Assembly (NCBI RefSeq): GCF_026236535.1 | Contig: NZ_JAHTMW010000014.1 | Coordinates: 186,001 to 250,000 of the forward strand | Direction of reading: 5' to 3' | Source of the DNA: Streptomyces sp. SKN60 | GTDB taxonomy: Bacteria > Actinomycetota > Actinomycetes > Streptomycetales > Streptomycetaceae | DNA: 64,000 nucleotides | Shown: in pieces, positions 1 to 7,875 of the stretch | Layout of the letters: each line of letters opens with the position of its first letter | How positions within the stretch are numbered: the first letter of the stretch is position 1 | Notes under the pieces: model-generated | Told to the model about the DNA's origin: nothing | Databases searched by the model: none | The model's input: only the letters and a program-made list of their open reading frames with translations | Translations under genes and position numbers: made by a program

Positions 1-675
1 GAACATGCGGCCGACCTCGGCGAGGTCGAAGCCCGCGGCCATCCCGTCCACGCCGCCGACCAGCATCGTCGACAGCGCGTCGCGCTCGGCGACCACGCGC
101 TGGGCCTGCGACAGGGCCTCGCCCATCAGCCGGCGCGCCCACAGGGCGAGGCGGCCGCCCACCCGCGGGTCGGCGTCGATCGCGGCGCGGACCTTCTCCA
201 CGGCGAAGTTGCCGTGGCCGGTGTCGTCGAGCACGGAGAGCACGAGCGCGCGGGTGTCGATGTCGAGCCGGGCCGCGACCTCGCGGTAGAAGTCACTGGC
301 GATCGAGTCGCCCACGTACGCCTTGACCAGGCCTTCGAGCCAGTCGGACGGCGCGGTCTGCCGGTGGAAGTCGTCGAGCGCCTTGGCGAAGGGCTCCATC
401 GCCCCGGTCGGCTCGGCGTCCACGGCGGAGAGCCGGTCGCGCAGCTGCTCGAAGTGGTGGAACTCGGCGGAGGCCATCTTCGCCAGCTCCGCCTTGTCCG
501 CGAGGGTCGGCGCCAGCTTGGCGTCCTCGGCGAGCCGCTCGAAGGCCGCGAGCTCGCCGTAGGCCAGCGCGCCGAGCAGGTCGATCACGGCGGCGCGGTA
601 CTGCGGCACGGCGGAGGCCGTGGCCCAGTCCTGGGCGGCGATACCGGTGGGTGTGGCGTTGTCAGGCGTCTCCAT
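1..675 (-). CDS. Ferritin-like (MiaE-type) fold protein, 3' end outside window
   Basis: The minus-strand reading frame opens with ATG at 675 (METPDNATPTGIAAQ...) and is still open at base 1, so the C-terminus is missing. About 225 residues are visible. They form a four-helix-bundle-like, Glu/His-containing sequence: ELAAFERLAEDAK near residue 41, then MASAEFHHFEQL near residue 68. The E..H..H/E pattern is what ferritin-like di-iron folds use to bind metal. Streptomyces proteins of this type, next to the DEAD-box helicase, are annotated as ferritin-like fold proteins related to tRNA-hydroxylase MiaE. The substrate is not known to me. It is divergent from the helicase gene. The family call is fairly secure; the reaction is not. 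Confidence 0.75.
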   Translation of the reverse strand, partial: METPDNATPTGIAAQDWATASAVPQYRAAVIDLLGALAYGELAAFERLAEDAKLAPTLADKAELAKMASAEFHHFEQLRDRLSAVDAEPTGAMEPFAKALDDFHRQTAPSDWLEGLVKAYVGDSIASDFYREVAARLDIDTRALVLSVLDDTGHGNFAVEKVRAAIDADPRVGGRLALWARRLMGEALSQAQRVVAERDALSTMLVGGVDGMAAGFDLAEVGRMF

Positions 676-779
676 GAACCGCACAATAGCCCGCTCCCCG
701 TGACGCCCGGGGCGCCGGTCGTCCCCTGTGACCGCGGCCTCCCCGGGAATTCTCCCAACACACATGCGCGATTCCGGGG

Positions 780-785
780 TACAGT
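780..785 (+). promoter_or_regulatory. Candidate -10 box for the helicase transcript
   Basis: TACAGT fits the Streptomyces -10 pattern TANNNT. The position 17 bases upstream (AACACA) is a poor -35. If used, transcription would begin near 791 and leave a leader of about 275 bases before the helicase start. Confidence 0.3.
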
Positions 786-1066
786 GGTAATGCGCCTGCT
801 GAGTATGCGGACATGCTTTCGCACGTTCGGACGTACTTGGTGGGCCGACTGATGAATGAGGATGCCCGGTCGGTGGCCCGATCGGCTCCGGCCCGACAGC
901 CCTTCCGGCGGACCCGCCGAAGGGTCCCTCAGCGGCACGACGCTCGAGCGACGGCAGTGGTCCCGCGCCGACCCGACGGTGATCTTCCCGATCCCCCCAG
1001 TGGTTCCCGGCACGGTGAGACCCCCTTCGTTCGCCTCGCGCCGCGTCTCACAGAAGAGGCAGCACC
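786..1066 (+). other. Long 5' leader of the DEAD-box helicase
   Basis: No conventional gene is seen in this stretch. It holds a possible 20-codon leaderless ORF at 790-852 (starts MRLLSMRTCF and ends in tandem Trp codons, WWAD, then a stop) and a stem-loop at 901-923 (CCTTCCGGCGG paired with CCGCCGAAGG). Long structured leaders are common on cold-inducible RNA helicase genes in other bacteria. A regulatory role here is inference only. Confidence 0.35.
1052..1059 (+). promoter_or_regulatory. Shine-Dalgarno that supports a CTG start for the helicase
   Basis: AGAAGAGG lies 7 bases before CTG at 1067. No ATG, GTG or TTG occurs in frame between the upstream stop at 1016 and ATG 1157, and no comparable Shine-Dalgarno precedes 1157. 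Confidence 0.55.
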
Positions 1067-3781
1067 CTGACTACGTTCCGAGACCTCGGGATCCTTCCCG
1101 AGACGGCCGAGGCCCTGGAAGCCGTCGGCATCGTTTCCCCCTTCCCCATCCAGGAGATGACCCTTCCGGTCGCCCTTTCCGGCACCGACGTCATCGGCCA
1201 GGCCAAGACCGGTACGGGCAAGACCCTCGGCTTCGGCCTCCCGATCCTGGAGCGCGTCATCGTCCCCGCCGACGTCGAGGCGGGCCGGGCCGAGCCCGAG
1301 CAGCTGACCGACGCCCCGCAGGCGCTCGTCGTCGTGCCCACCCGCGAGCTGTGCCAGCAGGTCACCAACGACCTGCTCACCGCCGGCAAGGTGCGCAACG
1401 TGCGGGTCCTCGCCATCTACGGCGGCCGGGCCTACGAGCCCCAGGTCGAGGCACTGAAGAAGGGTGTCGACGTGATCGTCGGCACCCCCGGCCGGCTGCT
1501 CGACCTGGCCGGCCAGCGCAAGCTCGACCTGTCGCACGTCAAGGCGCTCGTCCTGGACGAGGCCGACGAGATGCTCGACCTGGGCTTCCTGCCCGACGTC
1601 GAGAAGATCATCAACATGCTTCCGGCGAAGCGCCAGACCATGCTGTTCTCGGCGACCATGCCGGGCGCCGTCATCGGCCTGGCCCGCCGCTACATGTCGA
1701 AGCCCACGCACATCCGCGCCACCTCGCCGGACGACGAGGGCGCCACCCACGCGAACATCGCGCAGCACGTCTTCCGCGCCCACAACATGGACAAGCCGGA
1801 GATGGTCGCGCGCATCCTGCAGGCCCGCGGCCGCGGTCTCGCGATGATCTTCTGCCGTACGAAGCGCACCGCCGCCGACATCGCCGAGCAGCTGGAGCGC
1901 CGCGGCTTCGCCTCCGGCGCGGTCCACGGCGACCTCGGCCAGGGCGCCCGCGAGCAGGCGCTGCGCGCCTTCCGCAACGGCAAGGTCGACGTCCTCGTCG
2001 CCACCGACGTCGCCGCCCGCGGCATCGACGTCGAGGGCGTCACGCACGTCATCAACTACCAGTCCCCCGAGGACGAGAAGACCTATCTGCACCGCATCGG
2101 CCGCACCGGCCGCGCGGGCGCGAGCGGTACGGCGATCACGCTGGTCGACTGGGACGACATCCCGCGCTGGCAGCTGATCAACAAGGCCCTTGAGCTGAAC
2201 TTCAGCGACCCGGTCGAGACGTACTCCAGCTCGCCGCACCTGTACGAGCTCCTCGACATCCCCGAGGGCACCAAGGGCATCCTGCCGCGCGCCGAGCGCA
2301 CCCGCGCCGGTCTCGACGCGGAGGTCCTCGAGGACCTGGGCGAGCCCGGCGGCAAGCGCGGCCGTGGCCCGCGCCGCGAGCAGCAGCAGACCGAGGAGCG
2401 CCCGGCCCGCACCCGTACGCCGCGCCAGCGCCGCCGCACCCGTGGCGGTTCGGAGCTCGGTGACGGCGCGCCGGCCGAGCAGACCGCCGCCCCGGCCGTC
2501 GGTACGGACTCCGGTACGGACGCCGCCGAGGCGCCCGCCGGTCCGCGCCGCCCGCGCCGCCGCCGCACCCGCGGTACGGGTGGCCCGTCGGCCGGCATCC
2601 CGGTCGCCGGCGCGTCGAGCACGACCGCGGTCGCGGAGGCGCCCGAGCCGGTCGTCGAGGCCCCGGTCGTCGAGGCTCCGGTCGTGGAGGCCCCGGTGGC
2701 CGAGGCGCCCGTCGAGGAGCCGCGCCGCCGTCGCAGCCGTACCCGGACCCCCGCCGCCGCGACCACCGAAGTGGCCGAGGTGACCGAGGCTCCGGCCGCC
2801 GAGACCCCCGCCGTCGAGGCTCCGGCCGCCCCCGCCGAGGAGTCCCGGCCGCGCCGCCGGCGTTCCCGTGGCGCGCGTCCGGAGGCCGCCGAACCGGTGA
2901 CCGCCGCCGCGGCCGCTGCCCCGGCACCGGCTGCCACCCCGGCCCCGCGCAAGCGCCGGGTCCGGCCGCGTCCGGCCGAGGAGACCGTGTCCTTCCAGAC
3001 GGTCGAGACGGCCGCCGCCGCGCTGGCCGCCGCCACGGCCCGTACCGTGCCGGCCCAGGCGACCGAGCCGAAGGCCGTCGAGCCGAAGGCCGCCGAGGTC
3101 AAGGCCGCTGAGCCCAAGGCCGCCGTCCCGGCGCAGGCCGCCGAGCCGGTGACCGCTGCTCCGGCCGCCGCCCCGTCGGCACCGCGTGCGCGCCGCCGCG
3201 CCACCCGCCCGGTGACCAGCACGGCCCCGACCGTCGAGGCCCCGGCCGCCGCGGAGCCGGCCCCCGCGCCGGTCGCCGAGGAGCCCAAGCCGCGCCGCCG
3301 CGCGACCCGCCGGGCCTCCAGCCCGGTGACGTCGACCGCGGACACCGGTGCCGTGGTGATCGTCGAGGCCGCCGCCCCGGTGGCCGAGCCGGTCGTGACC
3401 GAGGAGCCGAAGAAGGCCGCTCCGCGCAAGCGGGTCGCCAAGAAGGCCGTCGCCGCCGAGGCCCCGGCCGAGACGACCGAGGCCCCCAAGAAGGCCGCTC
3501 CGCGCAAGCGGGTCGCGAAGAAGGTCGCCGAGACCGTGGCCGAGGCCGCGGCCGAGGTGACCGAGGAGCCGAAGAAGGCCGCCCCGCGCAAGCGCGTGGC
3601 CAAGAAGGCCGTCGCCGCCGAGGCCCCGGACGCCTCGGAGCCGAAGACGCCGACCCGTCGTCGTACGACGAAGAAGGCCGTCGCCGCCGAGGCTCCGGCC
3701 GAGGCCGCGGAGACCGCCCCCAAGAAGGCCGCTCCGCGCAAGCGGGTCGCCAAGAAGGCCGCCGCCCAGCCCGAGGCGTAA
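1067..3781 (+). CDS. DEAD-box ATP-dependent RNA helicase with long basic repeat tail
   Basis: This is an RNA-unwinding ATPase of about 904 residues. Counting from the CTG at 1067, the Q-motif region is GIVSPFPIQEMTLP (about 20-33), motif I AKTGTGKT 46-53, DEAD 164-167, SAT 195-197 and HRIGRTGR 342-349, so both RecA lobes are complete. From about residue 420 the protein is an Ala/Pro/Glu-rich tail studded with arginine clusters. It ends with four copies of a KKAAPRKRVAKK-type unit (3409-3780), resembling histone H1 or RNA-binding tails. The start is unusual: ATG 1157 would remove the Q motif, and the only upstream in-frame candidate is CTG 1067, which has a good Shine-Dalgarno. Such helicases act in ribosome assembly and mRNA decay, often in the cold. 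Domain identity is certain; the start is probable. Confidence 0.92.
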   Translation: MTTFRDLGILPETAEALEAVGIVSPFPIQEMTLPVALSGTDVIGQAKTGTGKTLGFGLPILERVIVPADVEAGRAEPEQLTDAPQALVVVPTRELCQQVTNDLLTAGKVRNVRVLAIYGGRAYEPQVEALKKGVDVIVGTPGRLLDLAGQRKLDLSHVKALVLDEADEMLDLGFLPDVEKIINMLPAKRQTMLFSATMPGAVIGLARRYMSKPTHIRATSPDDEGATHANIAQHVFRAHNMDKPEMVARILQARGRGLAMIFCRTKRTAADIAEQLERRGFASGAVHGDLGQGAREQALRAFRNGKVDVLVATDVAARGIDVEGVTHVINYQSPEDEKTYLHRIGRTGRAGASGTAITLVDWDDIPRWQLINKALELNFSDPVETYSSSPHLYELLDIPEGTKGILPRAERTRAGLDAEVLEDLGEPGGKRGRGPRREQQQTEERPARTRTPRQRRRTRGGSELGDGAPAEQTAAPAVGTDSGTDAAEAPAGPRRPRRRRTRGTGGPSAGIPVAGASSTTAVAEAPEPVVEAPVVEAPVVEAPVAEAPVEEPRRRRSRTRTPAAATTEVAEVTEAPAAETPAVEAPAAPAEESRPRRRRSRGARPEAAEPVTAAAAAAPAPAATPAPRKRRVRPRPAEETVSFQTVETAAAALAAATARTVPAQATEPKAVEPKAAEVKAAEPKAAVPAQAAEPVTAAPAAAPSAPRARRRATRPVTSTAPTVEAPAAAEPAPAPVAEEPKPRRRATRRASSPVTSTADTGAVVIVEAAAPVAEPVVTEEPKKAAPRKRVAKKAVAAEAPAETTEAPKKAAPRKRVAKKVAETVAEAAAEVTEEPKKAAPRKRVAKKAVAAEAPDASEPKTPTRRRTTKKAVAAEAPAEAAETAPKKAAPRKRVAKKAAAQPEA

Positions 3782-3798
3782 GCGGCCGGCAGCACCAC

Positions 3799-3841
3799 CA
3801 CCGCGGCCCGGCCCCTCTCCGGAGGGCGCCGGGCCGCGGTG
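3799..3841 (+). terminator. Terminator hairpin after the helicase
   Basis: CACCGCGGCCCGG (3799-3811) pairs perfectly with CCGGGCCGCGGTG (3829-3841), just after the helicase stop. There is no T-tract, as is usual in Streptomyces. Confidence 0.75.
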
Positions 3842-3886
3842 CGTTCGGGCGCGGGCGCTCGTCGGAGGCGCCGCTCCGGTTCCGGT

Positions 3887-3892
3887 TAGAGT
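3887..3892 (+). promoter_or_regulatory. -10 box of a probable leaderless transcript
   Basis: TAGAGT ends 6 bases before the ATG at 3899, and no Shine-Dalgarno is present, so the mRNA probably begins at the start codon. Confidence 0.5.
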
Positions 3893-3898
3893 CGCTCT

Positions 3899-4822
3899 AT
3901 GAGCAAGCCCCGGTCCCTGGCGCTGCCGCCCCGTACCCGTCGCCATCGGCTGGCGACCGCGCGCGGCCCCTTCGCCGTACTCGACACCGTGCCCGACGGA
4001 CCCCGGCACGGGACCGTGCTGTTGCTGCCGGGGTACACCGGCAGCAAGGAGGACTTCCTCGCGCTGCTCGGTCCGCTCGCCGAGGCCGGGTACCGGGCGG
4101 TCGCCGTCGACGGGCGGGGGCAGAACGAGACGCCGGGGCCGCGTGGCCGGGCCGCGTACCGGCGCAAGGCGCTGGCGCTGGACGTGGTGGCGCAGGCGGC
4201 GGCGCTCGGGGACGGGCCGGTGCATCTGCTCGGGCATTCCTTCGGCGGGCTCGTGGCCCGGGCGGCGGTCGCGCTCGCGCCGGACGCCTTCTCCTCGCTG
4301 ACCCTGCTCTCCTCGGGCCCGGGCCGGGTGGCCCGGCCGCAGCGGGTCCGGATCCACGCGCTGCGCGGCGCGTTCGCGCTGCTGCCGAAGGAGCGGGTGT
4401 GGCAGGCGACCCGCTGGCTGGACAGCCGCGGCGAGGAGCCGGGCGCCGAGGACCCGCAGGAGATCGTGGACTTCCTGCGCCGCCGCTGGATGCTGACCCG
4501 GATCGCCCAGCTCTCGGGCGCGGGCCGGCTGCTCGTACGCGACCCGGACGGCACGGCGGCGCTGCGGGCGCTGCCGATGCCGCTGCATCTGGCGTACGGG
4601 GACGAGGAGACGGTCTGGCCGGTGCCGGACCTGGCGGCGGCGGCCGCCCGTACCGGCGCGCACCACACGGTGGTGGCGGGGGCCGGCCACTCCCCCAATG
4701 TGTCGCACCCGGAGGAGCTGGCGGCACGGCTCGCGGCGTTCTGGGACGCGGTCCCGGAGCGGGCGGTCCCGGGTCGTACCGAGGTGCCGATCGGCGGAAA
4801 TCCGGCCGAAGCACCCTCGTAA
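3899..4822 (+). CDS. Alpha/beta hydrolase
   Basis: A 307-residue alpha/beta-hydrolase-fold protein. Visible elements are the oxyanion-region LLLPGYTGSKEDF (about 41-53), DGRGQNETPG (71-80), the nucleophile elbow GHSFGG with Ser114, and the C-terminal GAGHSPNVSHPEEL carrying the catalytic His. The start ATG 3899 is preceded by a -10-like box at leaderless distance and no ribosome site. It follows the helicase terminator, so it is likely a separate transcription unit. The substrate cannot be read from the sequence; esterase, lipase or C-C hydrolase are all possible. Family assignment is certain. Confidence 0.9.
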   Translation: MSKPRSLALPPRTRRHRLATARGPFAVLDTVPDGPRHGTVLLLPGYTGSKEDFLALLGPLAEAGYRAVAVDGRGQNETPGPRGRAAYRRKALALDVVAQAAALGDGPVHLLGHSFGGLVARAAVALAPDAFSSLTLLSSGPGRVARPQRVRIHALRGAFALLPKERVWQATRWLDSRGEEPGAEDPQEIVDFLRRRWMLTRIAQLSGAGRLLVRDPDGTAALRALPMPLHLAYGDEETVWPVPDLAAAAARTGAHHTVVAGAGHSPNVSHPEELAARLAAFWDAVPERAVPGRTEVPIGGNPAEAPS

Positions 4823-5007
4823 CGCGCTTCGTCGATGATGGTCCCGAGAGGGGTCTACCCGGCGGTATTTAGCCTCCCGAAAAATTTCCTTAGCGTAGGG
4901 AATGTTTGCAGGGTGCATGCCGTTGGACATGTGTGTACGCCGCCACAGAGGCCGGCGTACACCCAGTTCTCCATCAGGAGGATCAACTCAGACGAAGGGA
5001 GAAGCCC

Positions 5008-5160
5008 ATGCGCTTCGAAATCCTGCGACTCGACGACATCGACGGCACGCCTGTCGACCGGACCGTCGTGGACGCCGCCTCCGTCAACCGGATCGTGCAG
5101 CAGGCCGCCGCTATCGGTCAGCGCATCTGGATCCGCCCGGCCGAGACCTCGGCCTCGTAA
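5008..5160 (+). CDS. Conserved 50-residue protein of unknown function
   Basis: A 50-residue protein beginning MRFEILRLDDIDG and ending WIRPAETSAS. ATG 5008 has a clear Shine-Dalgarno (GAAGGGAGAAG, 4994-5004). I recognise very similar 50-residue proteins as conserved in Streptomyces, which argues that it is real. It has no signal peptide or membrane segment; it has a beta-like N-terminus, a short helix (VVDAASVNRIVQQAAA) and a C-terminal strand, which suggests a small single domain. The preceding 185 bases are unusually AT-rich for the window (around 4868-4905), as expected for a strong promoter region. It ends just before a strong bidirectional terminator. Function unknown. Confidence 0.8.
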   Translation: MRFEILRLDDIDGTPVDRTVVDAASVNRIVQQAAAIGQRIWIRPAETSAS

Positions 5161-5182
5161 AGACGAAGCTCCACCACGCACC

Positions 5183-5228
5183 GCGCCCCCGCACGGACTC
5201 CGGAGAACCGGAATCCGTACGGGGGCGC
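5183..5228. terminator. Bidirectional terminator between convergent genes
   Basis: GCGCCCCC plus ACGGA.TCCGG on the left pairs with CCGGA.TCCGT and GGGGGCGC on the right (loop AGAA near 5203). Outer CCACCAC/GTGGTG bases extend it. It serves the 50-residue gene (+) and marC (-). Confidence 0.85.
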
Positions 5229-5262
5229 AGTGGTGTGTGCGGCCGTGTGCCCGAAGCGGGCG

Positions 5263-5865
5263 TCAGGCCCCCTGGATGACCTGGGTGACGCCGTTGATGA
5301 TCTGCTGCACGGCGATGGCGGCGAGCATCATGCCGGCGAGCCGGGTCACCAGGACCACGCCGCCGTCCTTGATGACGCGGATGATCAGCAGCGAGTAGCG
5401 CATGGCCAGCCACAGCACGACGTGCATGGCGACGATCGCGGCCCAGACGGAGATCTGGGCGGCGGCGCCGTCCGCGTGCTGCACGGCGAGGATGACCGAG
5501 ACGATGGCGCCGGGCCCGGCGAGCAGCGGCATGCCGAGCGGGACCAGGGCGACGTTGACGTCCTTGGTCTGCTGCGGCTCGTCGTTCTTGCCGGTGAGCA
5601 GGCTGAGCGCGATGAGCAGCAGGAGCAGTCCGCCCGCGATCATCAGCGCGGGGACGGAGACGTGCAGGTAGTCGAGGATCTGCTGGCCGAGGACGCCGAA
5701 GACGGCGATGACGCCGAAGGCCACGGCGACGGCCTGCCAGGCCATGCGGCGCTGGACCTTGGCGGGGCGGCCGGAGGTGAGGGCGAGGAAGATCGGGGTG
5801 ATCCCCGGGGGATCCATGATCACGAAGAGGGTCAGGAACAGCGAGCCGAAGACGGCGACGTCGAA
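5263..5865 (-). CDS. MarC family integral membrane protein
   Basis: About 200 residues with six hydrophobic segments and the MarC/UPF0056 hallmarks: VIMDPPGITPIFLALT near the N-terminus and VPLGMPLLAGPGAIVSVIL in the middle. MarC proteins are inner-membrane proteins with a LysE-like topology; their transport substrate is not established, and the old link to multiple antibiotic resistance has not held up. I take the GTG at 5865 (VFDVAVFGSLF) because family members begin right before the first membrane segment and AAGG lies 10 bases upstream. An in-frame GTG at 5901 would add 12 residues. It converges on the 50-residue gene and lies downstream of the PHP gene on the same strand. Confidence 0.85.
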   Translation of the reverse strand, partial: FDVAVFGSLFLTLFVIMDPPGITPIFLALTSGRPAKVQRRMAWQAVAVAFGVIAVFGVLGQQILDYLHVSVPALMIAGGLLLLLIALSLLTGKNDEPQQTKDVNVALVPLGMPLLAGPGAIVSVILAVQHADGAAAQISVWAAIVAMHVVLWLAMRYSLLIIRVIKDGGVVLVTRLAGMMLAAIAVQQIINGVTQVIQGA

Positions 5866-5907
5866 CACGGTGTGGGTGCCTTGCGGGAAAGGGGTGTACA
5901 CGAACGT

Positions 5908-5926
5908 CCGGAATCAGGGATTCCGG
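5908..5926. terminator. Short stem-loop between PHP gene and marC
   Basis: CCGGAATC pairs with GATTCCGG around a 3-base loop. It may end the PHP transcript or lie in the marC leader. Confidence 0.4.
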
Positions 5927-6062
5927 GGAGTGGGCAGGCCGGAGCCGGCCGGGAGGGGAAGCACGGGGACGCCACGGCACGGCGGCCGGGCCGCACGGAG
6001 CGGCCGACCGTCAGGCGGGAATCGACGACAGGCGTCGAGAGAGGGGTGGCGTTGACGAGGGG

Positions 6063-6923
6063 TTACGGGCGTCCGCCCGCGCCCGGCACCGGGAAGGCAC
6101 CGGCGGCGCGGCGGGTGATCTCGCCGTAGATCTCGGGGTCGGTGGTGCAGTGGCCGAGGCCGACGGTCTTTCGGCTGCCGTGGTAGTCGCTGGAGCCGGT
6201 GGTGAGCAGCCCCAGCTCCTTGGCGAGGCCGCGCAGCCGGGCCCTGGTCGGCTCGTCGTGATCCATGTGGTCCACCTCGATGCCGTCGAGACCGGCCTCG
6301 GCGAGCTTCGCGATGGCGGACTCGGGCACGCACTCGCCGCGCTTGACGGCCAGCGGGTGGGCGAAGACGGTGACCCCGCCGGCGGCCTTGACCAGGCGGA
6401 TCGCGTCGATCGGGTCGAGCTCGTGCTTCTGCACGTGGGCCCGGCCGCCGTCGGCGATCCACTCGGGCGTGAAGGCGCCGGAGACATCGGGCACGACACC
6501 GAGTTCGACCAGCGCCTCGGCGACGTGCGGGCGGCCCACGGAGCCGTCGCCGGCGATCCGGGCGACCTGCTCCCAGGTGACCGGCACGCCGAGCTCCTGG
6601 AGCTTGCCGACCATGGCGCGGGCGCGCGGCACCCGGTCGTCCCGGACCAGCTCGCGCTCGGCGAGTAGGGCGGGCTCCTCGGGGTCGAAGAGATAGGCGA
6701 GCATGTGGAGGCTCACGCCGTCGTAGCGGCAGGAGAGTTCGGCGCCCGTGACCAGGGTGAGGCCCTCGGGGAGGGCCGCGATGGCCTCTCCGTACCCCCG
6801 GGTGGTGTCGTGGTCGGTCAGCGCGACCACGTCGAGCCCGGCGGCGGCAGCGTTCCGCACCAACTCGGCGGGGGTGTCCGTACCGTCCGAGGCCGTGGAG
6901 TGGGTGTGCAGGTCGATGCGCAC
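6063..6923 (-). CDS. PHP-domain metal-dependent phosphoesterase
   Basis: A 286-residue PHP-domain protein. The N-terminal metal-binding motif is MRIDLHTHSTASDGTD (HxH plus D), followed by ALTDHDTTRGYGEA (about 36-49), GAELSCRYDG (about 61-70), VFAHPLAVKRGE (about 205-216) and TTGSSDYHGSRK (about 242-253). These are the ordered metal ligands of YciV/RnaAM-like PHP enzymes. The E. coli relative removes 5' nucleotides from short RNAs and hydrolyses 3',5'-bisphosphonucleotides; the same role here is inference. ATG 6923 gives a normal N-terminus right at the motif. A TATGCT -10-like sequence lies about 45 bases upstream. Confidence 0.9.
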   Translation of the reverse strand: MRIDLHTHSTASDGTDTPAELVRNAAAAGLDVVALTDHDTTRGYGEAIAALPEGLTLVTGAELSCRYDGVSLHMLAYLFDPEEPALLAERELVRDDRVPRARAMVGKLQELGVPVTWEQVARIAGDGSVGRPHVAEALVELGVVPDVSGAFTPEWIADGGRAHVQKHELDPIDAIRLVKAAGGVTVFAHPLAVKRGECVPESAIAKLAEAGLDGIEVDHMDHDEPTRARLRGLAKELGLLTTGSSDYHGSRKTVGLGHCTTDPEIYGEITRRAAGAFPVPGAGGRP

Positions 6924-7063
6924 GACGCGGGACTCCGGGGGCTCGGGGCGGACTGAAGGGACCGCTCCAGCATAACGGGCGAATCAAGCCCCTTCGTACG
7001 GATCCACCGAAGCCCCCGCCCCTTACGACGCGACCGGCACGCCCCGCCGCTACGTGAGCAGCG

Positions 7064-7702
7064 CTAGGTGAGCAGCCTCGGTGTCAGCGCGCCGCACGGC
7101 AGCAGCTCGACCTCCGCGCCGGCGTCGCGCAGATCGGTGAGGACCAGCTCGTCGTACATCAGCAGACCGGACTGCTCGGGCCAGACGATCGCCCACAGCC
7201 ACAGTCCGCGCGCCTCGCCGGCGAAGACGGCGCGGTCCTGCGGGGCGCCGGTGACATGCCAGAGCGGGGTGGGGCGGCCGGCGGCGAGCACCTTGACCTG
7301 GGGTGGTTTGTCGATCGCCATGCCGGGGCCGGGATCGGGGCCGTCCATGCCCGCGTACCGGGCGCCGAGTCCGACGCCGAGCTCCTCGGCGACGAGCAGC
7401 AGCTCCCCGATGCCGCCGAGCGGACCGGGCCCGGAACAGGCCACGGCGGTCGCGCGTCCGCCGCTGCGGTCGTCACCGGCGTACGCCACTCCGGTGAAAA
7501 GCCATCCGACGGGCAGGGGCCACGGCATCCACACCGGCACATGGGCCCGGTGCACGACCACACCGAGGCCCTCGACGCTGGGTGGGATCACGGGCTGTAG
7601 CGGGTGCACCGAGCCGTGCACGTCGCACTGCCAGGAGTCGGCGAAGAGACCGGGCGCCCTGACCCGGCCACCGCACTTCGGGCAACTGGGTTCGCCCCTC
7701 AT
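7064..7702 (-). CDS. Conserved actinobacterial protein with zinc-ribbon-like N-terminus
   Basis: A 212-residue protein that starts MRGEPSCPKCGGRVRAPG. The Cys-x2-Cys pair (CPKC) and a later Cys/His (WQCDVHG) suggest half of a zinc-ribbon. The rest is rich in Trp/Pro/Gly (VPVWMPWPLPVGWLFTGVAYAG) and contains ACSGPGPLGGIGELLLVAEELGVG and a conserved-looking GLGARYAGMDGPDPG. I know this as a conserved Streptomyces protein (DUF6758 type, from memory) of unknown function. ATG 7702 is chosen; an in-frame TTG at 7711 would add three residues. It lies between the SUFU-like gene and the PHP gene on the same strand. Confidence 0.75.
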   Translation of the reverse strand: MRGEPSCPKCGGRVRAPGLFADSWQCDVHGSVHPLQPVIPPSVEGLGVVVHRAHVPVWMPWPLPVGWLFTGVAYAGDDRSGGRATAVACSGPGPLGGIGELLLVAEELGVGLGARYAGMDGPDPGPGMAIDKPPQVKVLAAGRPTPLWHVTGAPQDRAVFAGEARGLWLWAIVWPEQSGLLMYDELVLTDLRDAGAEVELLPCGALTPRLLT

Positions 7703-7833
7703 AGGGCTCAACGGTCCTACCCGCGCGGCCCCGCGTCAAGGACGATCACCGATGATCACCCGTCCGGCCGGAGCGCTTCACCCGGAGCGCCCGGAGCACG
7801 TCCGCCGGACCGCGACCGGACGACGATCATCCG

Positions 7834-7861
7834 CCGGGCGGACCGGCGCCGGTCCGCCCGG
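7834..7861. terminator. Perfect palindrome after the SUFU-like gene
   Basis: A 28-base perfect inverted repeat (CCGGGCGGACCGGC and its complement), 14 bases beyond the stop of the minus-strand gene ending at 7876. Confidence 0.7.
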
Positions 7862-7875
7862 CCCCGGTTCCTCGC

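Noticed and set aside
2600..3300. Tandem codon repeats in the helicase tail as a DNA satellite or regulatory repeat
   Set aside because: They are in frame and explained by the Ala/Pro/Glu/Lys protein repeats; no non-coding signal is needed.
4866..4905. Iron-box-like (DmdR/IdeR) sequence TTAGCGTAGGG upstream of the 50-residue gene
   Set aside because: Only one half-site resembles the consensus; the symmetry expected of TTAGGTTAGSCTAACCTAA is missing.
929..4930. A 1333-codon open frame on the minus strand across the helicase and hydrolase genes
   Set aside because: It is an antisense shadow in a very high-GC region; the + strand has clear DEAD-box and hydrolase motifs, while this frame is low-complexity Gly/Arg/Leu with no motifs or start signals.
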